64,000 nt of DNA, taken from contig OY829541.1 of assembly GCA_963691705.1 (NCBI GenBank), positions 37,279,661 to 37,343,660 of the forward strand. Reading direction: 5' to 3'. Within the stretch, counting starts at the first letter, position 1; each line of letters begins with the position of its first letter. This document shows positions 58,722 to 64,000 of the stretch, piece after piece. The notes below the pieces were generated by a model. That model made no database searches. It was not told the origin of the DNA and saw only the letters and a program-made list of their open reading frames with translations. The stretch is from Viola odorata (lineage: Eukaryota; Streptophyta; Magnoliopsida; Malpighiales; Violaceae). The position numbers were made by a program, and so were the translations under genes.

Positions 58722-59117
58722 ATGTCTTATTATTATGCGAATGTTGGGCCCTATTGGGATGAGGACTTCTACACCACGGCTGCCTCCTCTCCAAGCCATG
58801 GCTTAGGTTCCGCATCCTACCACCATAGCCATGGCTCCACTCCTAGTGTATATGCCCATCGGCCTCCTCAACACTCCTATGTCCCGCCACATTTGAGGGT
58901 TGCTCCTCCTAGCCGAGACTTTGACACCGTGGCTGCCCCCTATGCCCGTATGGATGGCTCGGATGAGAAGGCTCTAGCTTCTCTCACGGTCCAAATGGGT
59001 GAGACTAGGCACATTTTGGCTGATTTGAACCGCCAACATTGGGCACGACAAGAGCAAGCCACATACGACATCTTGGCTGTCATTGCTGCCCTAACGCCGA
59101 AGGTGTCTACACCCCAC
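58722..59117 (+). pseudogene. Element N gag N-terminus (truncated)
   Basis: MSYYYANVGPYWDEDF opens a Tyr/Ser/His/Pro-rich region containing YVPPHLRVAPPS, shared with E. The coiled segment LASLTVQMGETRHILADLN is shared with B gag. It thus links the E-type protein to true gag. It is cut by the O LTR after KVSTP, before the gag core. Confidence 0.85.
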
Positions 59118-59975
59118 TGATAAGGCCCTAGCTCCCTTTTGGAGGAGTTTAGCCGTTGGTTTCGTTGATGGAGTCGGATCTAGTCTCTTTAGGAGGTTGG
59201 CGTTTGGATAATCGGATGGATGATCGGACTTGATATGGATGAACGGATATTTAGAAGAGGAGATGATTTAGATTGCAGCGGACATAAATGGAGGAAAAGG
59301 AAAGTGTATTGATGATAACAAAAAGGAACTATTGTTCTTGACAAACCCCCTCACCTCTTGGATGAGTAACCTTGCCGAAAAGAACAAAGGATCTCTTAAA
59401 CAAATACAACCCTCTCACCTCTTGGATGAGTAACCTTGCCGAAAAGAACAAAGGATCTCTTAAACAAATACAACCCTCTCACCTCTTCGATGAGCAACCT
59501 GATTTGTTTAGATAGTTGGTGCTGGTTTTAAGAACCCTAATGCTTAAGCTAAAAATTTGGTCATTGAAGAAGATAACACAAAAACAAAGACAAGTGTAGA
59601 AATGAACCATTCTACACTTTAAATACTTAGGTTATTTACAAGGGGAAAATACCCCATCACACTTGGACAAAGGGGCTTGCTGCCGGCCTTAGGAAACCTT
59701 GAAGATGGGTTTGGTGGGCCTTGCCTTGACGTTCACCATGGCTAAGACTTAGCCGGACGCATTCATGGTTTGCTAGGGCTGGGCGCGCGCGCGCTCATGG
59801 CTTCGGAGGGTTAGGGGTGCGGTTCCTCATGGTATGGCCGAGCAGGGCATGAACGTATGTAGTCCATCGCTCCCTTGTCTCCAAGTCGCGTTCTTCAGCT
59901 CTAAGGCTCTTCAAGAGGGTGGCTGCTAAGGCTTTGCTCCGAGTGAAGTATCCATGAACATTGGTGCTCATATCA
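59118..59975 (-). repeat. 3' LTR of element O (858 bp)
   Basis: The minus strand starts TGATATGAGCACCAATG (59975) and ends ..GGGCCTTATCA (59118). It contains a duplicated 60-bp segment: 'ccctcacctcttggatgag' near 59346 recurs near 59413, and a third partial copy lies near 59474. Confidence 0.88.
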
Positions 59976-61876
59976 TCCCCTCCCCGTTTGAAGGGATTCG
60001 ACCTCGAATCCATGGGCTGCTCCTCTTCAACGCCCTCGGTATCACCTTCAAAGTAAGGAGACAAGTCATTAATATTAAAAGTTGAGCTAACGGACCCAAA
60101 AGAAGGAGGTATATCGATAAGCATTATCGCTGAATTTCTCCACAATTAGAAAGGGGCCGTCTCCCCATTGGCTAAGTTTCCCTTTCCGTTGAGTTGGGAA
60201 ACGGTCTTTCCTCAAATGCAGCCATACCCATTCGCCAACTTCAAATGACTTGATGTGGCGTCCCGAGTTGCGTTTGGCCATAAGCGTAGAGTTCAATGCC
60301 TCCATTCGCTCCTTTGCTTTTCCATGCAATTGCTGCACCATGGCCACTTTTTTCTCTCCATCTATGCTTATCAAATCAGTCAAAGGAAGAGGCAGCAAGT
60401 CTATGGGGGTGAGTGGGTTAAACCCATAGACTAGCTCAAAAGGGGAAAAGCGAGTGGAAGAATGCATGGCACGATTGTATGCAAATTCAATAAAAGGGAT
60501 GCAATCGTCCCATGACTTAGAGTATTGCTGAATAATCACACGTAGCATTGTGCCTAAAGTCCTATTAACTACTTCAGTTTGGCCATCCGTTTGGGGATGA
60601 CAAGATGTAGAAAACAGCAACTTAGTACCCAATTTGCCCCACAACACACGCTAAAAGTGACTAAGGAATTTGCTATCCCTATCACTAACAATTATGCGTG
60701 GCATACCATGTAAGCGGACAATCTCACGAAAGAAAAGTGTGGCAACGTGCGATGCATCATTTGTAGTGTGACATGGTATAAAATGAGCCATTTTTGAAAA
60801 GTGATCAACAACTACAAAGAGTGAATCCTTGCCCCGTTTGGAGCGAGGCAAACCAACCACGAAATCCATAGATAAATCACACCAAGGATGCGATGTAATA
60901 GGTAGAGGCATATAAAGACCATGATTAAGGCATTTAGATTTAGCACGTTTACAAGTAATGCAAGCTGCCACAAAATTAGTAACTTGTTTCTTCATGTGTG
61001 GCCAAAAGAAATGCTCTTTAAGTGTGCTAATAGTCTTTTCTACGCCAAAATGGCCCATTAGGCCACCTCCATATGCTTCTTTAACAAGCAATTCACGTGT
61101 GCTACAATTAGGAATACATAATCTACCTTTGCGAAACAGAAAAGAGTCATGCAACACAAAAATGTCATGCGCACCATTAACACAAGCTAGAAATACATCT
61201 TTAAAATCCGCATCATCAGCATACAAAGAGGTAATATGCATAAAGCCTAAAAGGCGTGAATGAAGCGATGTAAGGAGGGCATACCTACGAGACAACGCAT
61301 CTGCGATGATGTTGTCCTTACCCTTCAAGTATTTGATGTGGTATGGGAACCGCTCGATGAACTCCATCCAAGCTGCATGGCGTTTGTTGAGCTTTCCATG
61401 TCCCTTCAAGTACTTGAGGCTTAGGTGGTCCGTATGCACTACGAATTCTTTGGGCAGTAAGTAGTGTTCCCACACATTGAGGGCACGCACAAGGGCATAT
61501 AACTCTCGGTCATATGTGCAATAATTCAGCTGCGCACTCTTCAACTTTTCACTAAAGTAGGCCACCGGTTTCTTCTCTTGGACTAAAACAGCTCCAATAC
61601 CGATGCCACTTGCATCACATTCTACTTCGAACATTTTGTCAAAGTTGGGCAGGATTAGGACGGGGGCTGGAGGACAGCTTGTCCTTGAGAGTGTTGAAAG
61701 CTAACTCGTGCTCTTCGCCCCAAATGAAAGGGACATTCTTCTTGGTGAGAGCATTAAGGGGGGCTGCAATGGAGGAGAAGTCCTTTACAAAGCGGCGGTA
61801 GAAACCAGCCAGCCCGTGAAAGGAGAGTACATCTCCCACATTGGTTGGGGTCGGCCATTCAGCAATGGCCTTGAAA
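59795..61876 (-). pseudogene. Element O pol: RT end, RNase H and integrase (broken)
   Basis: The frame begins in the RT thumb ([15 protein letters not shown]). A frameshift near 61640 precedes RNase H ([33 protein letters not shown]). Integrase has [49 protein letters not shown], then TAG at 60651-60653, and PQTDGQTEVVNR with the catalytic Glu kept. The C-terminal domain VGEWVWLHLRKDRF ends with a shift near 60110, then DSRSNPFKRGGDDMS. The frame runs 181 nt into the LTR (YFTRSKAL). Lesions are two shifts and one stop. Confidence 0.92.
59976..59991 (-). other. Polypurine tract of element O
   Basis: The minus strand reads CTTCAAACGGGGAGGGGA before the LTR, after ATTCGAGGTCGAATCC. Confidence 0.88.
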
Positions 61877-62356
61877 CCATTTTTTTGCTAAGTCCTCAAG
61901 TGACCAGGGGAATGCTTTCAGCTTGGCTCTTTCAATGGAAACGCCAGTTGGCTTCAAGGTGTCACACTGAAGGTGTAAGTTTCTTAGGTGGTTGTATGAA
62001 TTTTCATTTGAGTGGTCATGGAATTTGGTGAGATTGACAATGATGTTGGTCTTAATGGACCAATCATTTGGTATGGGGGCTAGCTGAATGCAGGAATAGG
62101 TCTCTCGCTCGGCTGCTCTGTTCAGCTCCCTCATAGTTCATTCTTGTTGATTTTCTGCCATGACTGAAATATGATTTTCTTCTTAGCCTACGGCTTGGCC
62201 AAGATCGTTATCTGAGCTGAAATCTATTTGTGAACCAGAAACTTCCGATTCACTCTCCTCTTAGAACTTTCTCTTAGCTTTCTTTCTTATCTGTGTCTCG
62301 GTCCTTGTGAGCTCTGGATTGTAAGGAAGTAATTCTTCTTTTGAGGACCTGGTCAT
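61877..62356 (-). pseudogene. Element P gag N-terminal part
   Basis: The frame from ATG 62356 (MTRSSKEELLPYNPELTRTE) has three in-frame stops. It then reads MRELNRAAERETYSCIQL, NIIVNLTKFHDHSNE, NHLRNLHLQCDTLKPTGV and LKAFPWSLEDLAKKWF. The last pieces follow the pattern known from Tat/Athila gag (LLPKFHGL, HLKEFH, LKAFPFSL, AKDWL). The frame ends where O sequence begins. There is no knuckle or pol. Confidence 0.75.
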
Positions 62357-62393
62357 CAACTACAAAAACAAAAACTACAAAACACGGTTAGAA

Positions 62394-62412
62394 GTCCTCG
62401 GCAAAGACGCCA
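62394..62412 (-). other. Primer binding site of element P
   Basis: The minus strand reads TGGCGTCTTTGCCGAGGAC, close to the TGGCGCCGTTGCCGGGGAC form used by Athila/Tat elements. It lies 5 bp after the LTR end ..GGCGATCA. Confidence 0.75.
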
Positions 62413-62417
62413 AAATT

Positions 62418-63924
62418 TGATCGCCTATCGAGAGCGTCAAAAATAGTTGTATGATTGAATGTAAAAATGGTGTAGAGTTACAACTTATCACCGTCCACAA
62501 TGGACTTGCAGATAGTGGTAAGAGGATCGTCCACAGAGACCTCTAGGGAAATATAGTTCTAGGTTGACTTCCTCGTCACTGGAATTGGTTGGTTGATTCT
62601 AAAACTAAGACAAGAAAAATAATAATTAAGCAGTTAAAATAATCTTGGTCAAGGGCTTGGCCAAGACAGAATATTTTGGTGAGAAAATTCAAGTGGTGGT
62701 AAACTCCTGGTAAGGGAAATCTGAGAGCTCCTGTTCTTATTCTTTGATCACTGATTCAAGAGTATTCATCTCTATATCCATAGTACTACTATAGAGTGGA
62801 GGTGCTCCTGTTCACTCTTGCTTCCCTCCTCTTCTAATTACTTGGCGGGTGCTCCCATTCTTGGTAATCTTAACCAAATAACACCTTCCTAGTTAAAGGG
62901 TTTATTCTTTTGGTTGGTGTCTTGAATGGTTGTTCGCTTCCTCAATGGCTTAGGGGAAGAAAGTACCTAGCCCAAGTTACCTCCCAATCAAGGCCCTAGG
63001 TTGTCAATCTAGTCTGGACTATATCACTTATTTCCTACTAGCCTTCGCGAGACTAGCTGTCTACTTGGCCTATCCGGTTTCGCTCGTCCCCTTCTAAGCT
63101 GACTGCAACTCTTCTCTACTAAAATCTAAGAGTGATTAGGTCTTGATTGTAGCAAGTTAGCGATTCATTAAATTAGGAAATAAGATGATTACAAAAGTAG
63201 AAACTATTAAGGATGTTTAGATCTCACAAAGCATAAGAACGTGGCTCATTAGCCCTTACAAAGAACCGGTGTTTAGCTAGACGTACTCATGGAAGAAAGA
63301 TGAAAATTTGATTGCATAAAAGAAATTAAATATGTAAGTTCCCAACTGGAAAAATACAAAGCATAATTGTTTGCATGAAAACGGAAGAAGAGAGTCTAGA
63401 GTGAGAGTCAGCCTCCCCCTTCTGAAAGAGTTTCCAGTAGCTTATAAGCTTCACTGCTTCCTAGTCCTACTCTAACTCTTTCAAAAGTAAAAGATAAGGA
63501 TAAAAGAAAAGATACAAATTCGAGATATTATTTGTTTGGAAATTCAAAATATTATCCTAAGAGGGAGATCTAGTTAAGGATTCTTGCTAATAATCTTCAA
63601 TGTAGCAGATCCCTCAAATCCCATTTTTCTGTTGCAAGCGCCACCTCGCATCCTTACCTTTGCCCAAAGTCTCCGCTGCAGTCTGTCTCGACTGTCTTGG
63701 CCAAGCGTTGTCTTGGTCAAGACAGTTTTAAATGCCTGATTTTGTGCTCCGTAGGTGATATTCTCCATTTTATCAGCCTCCAAGTGATTTCTGTAAAATT
63801 TGTGAGAATCCATAGAAATCAATAGCTTTATTGTCCAAATTCAAGATATTTAGATAGTAAAAACATGCTAAATTAATGGTCAATCAAGAACAAAGAAAGA
63901 CAATGTCATAAGTCTGTATTTTCC
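62418..63924 (-). repeat. LTR of element P (at least 1.5 kb, 5' end not resolved)
   Basis: The minus strand ends ..TCGATAGGCGATCA at 62418, before the primer site. No partner is in the window and the outer end cannot be fixed; at 63925 another LTR starts. It has no convincing ORF. A 'gatcgtccacagagacc' segment near 62527 is typical of this element group. Confidence 0.55.
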
Positions 63925-63951
63925 TGATACGAGCTCAAGGGCCATAGCTCG
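63925..63951 (+). repeat. First 27 bp of a G-like LTR
   Basis: TGATACGAGCTCAAGGGCC is an LTR start of the TGATACGAGC type, cut after 27 bp by the next LTR. Confidence 0.6.
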
Positions 63952-64000
63952 TGATACGATCCCAAGATGTATCACGCGACTACATGGACAAAAGCGTCAA
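63952..64000 (+). repeat. Start of a second J-family LTR (window end)
   Basis: The 49 bp are identical to the first 49 bp of the J LTRs (TGATACGATCCCAAGATG onward). The element continues beyond the window. GCTCG (63947-63951) would be its left target duplication. Confidence 0.85.

Larger units (their letters stand above)
56609..59117 (+). mobile_element. Element N: 5' half of a gag-bearing element
   Basis: 5' LTR (771 bp), primer site, long leader and gag start. It is cut at 59117 by the 3' LTR of O. TTTTG (56604-56608) is a candidate target duplication whose partner is not found. Its LTR is a diverged relative of F. Confidence 0.85.
59118..61876 (-). mobile_element. Element O: 3' half of an autonomous-type Ty3/gypsy element
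   Basis: On the minus strand: end of RT, RNase H, integrase, polypurine tract and 3' LTR. It is close to B in sequence. The 5' half (5' LTR to mid-RT) is missing; at 61876 it joins directly to gag of the unrelated element P. It was truncated by recombination or deletion. Confidence 0.9.
61877..63924 (-). mobile_element. Element P: Tat/Athila-type Ty3/gypsy remnant (LTR, primer site, gag start)
   Basis: It is unrelated to the other elements. On the minus strand: a long LTR-like region, a TGGCG-type primer site and the start of a gag of the Tat/Athila kind. It is cut at 61877 by O. It is a heavily decayed remnant of a separate lineage. Confidence 0.75.

Noticed and set aside
62418..63924. Host promoter or gene fragment in the long non-coding stretch
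   Set aside because: The primer site and gag on its minus-strand downstream side identify it as a retrotransposon LTR. The 82-codon ORF at 63574-63822 has no support.

Overview
The window is plant repetitive DNA: a dense, nested pile of Ty3/gypsy LTR retrotransposons with no host gene, tRNA, rRNA or CRISPR array that I can support. Flowering-plant origin is inferred from the element types: gag, DNG-type protease, RT, RNase H and integrase domains; one Tat/Athila-like remnant with a TGGCG-type primer site; and TATAAATA-type LTR promoters. The nesting depth suggests heterochromatin or pericentromere. I do not name a species.

Almost everything belongs to one related group of elements. Its LTRs begin TGATACGAGC or TGATACGATC and end in ..ATCA. 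The primer site is TGGTAGCGGAGCT. The 3' end carries a DSRxNxxxGGxDDT peptide that overlaps the polypurine tract. I use arbitrary letters. B (8722-17076) and H (27268-35097, minus) have full gag-PR-RT-RH-IN. O (59118-61876, minus) is a 5'-truncated relative. A (3773-8404) and G (27115-40388) keep gag and protease but have lost RT and integrase. E (20566-24677) and D (17077-20301, minus) encode only a protein resembling the gag N-terminus. J (41575-47664) encodes gag fused to extremely diverged pol vestiges. L (49226-55160, minus) is an LTR-internal-LTR-internal-LTR array with its own ORF. I (40400-41049) is a solo LTR. S, M, F, N, R and T are partial copies.

Layout: 1-2088 S and M (minus); 2089-3379 an L-type LTR; 3380-8721 remnant T split by A; 8722-17076 B; 17077-20301 D; 20302-26023 remnant R (minus), the F LTR in it, and E inside the F LTR; 26024-49225 an old decayed Ty3 element K, split by G (itself split by H inside its 5' LTR, with solo LTR I beside it) and by J; 49226-55160 the L array; 55161-56608 a second copy of the R/F junction; 56609-59117 N; 59118-61876 O; 61877-63924 a Tat/Athila-like remnant P; 63925-64000 two LTR starts, the last identical to the start of J. 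Target-site duplications support E (TACGA), H (CGCTA), I (CTTGC) and J (GTTAG) exactly, and A (CTATA/CTACA) and G (AAAGG/AAAAG) with one mismatch.

How it works together: H-, B- and O-like elements are the only visible source of RT and integrase. The others look like non-autonomous passengers sharing the same primer site, polypurine context and leader. Nearly all families also share a candidate leader intron: a donor-like GTAA about 20-35 nt after the primer site, often a CTAAC branch-like box, and a pyrimidine tract with YAG just upstream of the gag ATG. Other notable points are duplicated polypurine modules in E, J and K, a hairpin family with compensatory base changes in K, tandem repeats in LTR U3 regions, and two halves of one L insertion (TSD CTCAA) now about 52 kb apart in opposite orientation, which suggests an inversion.
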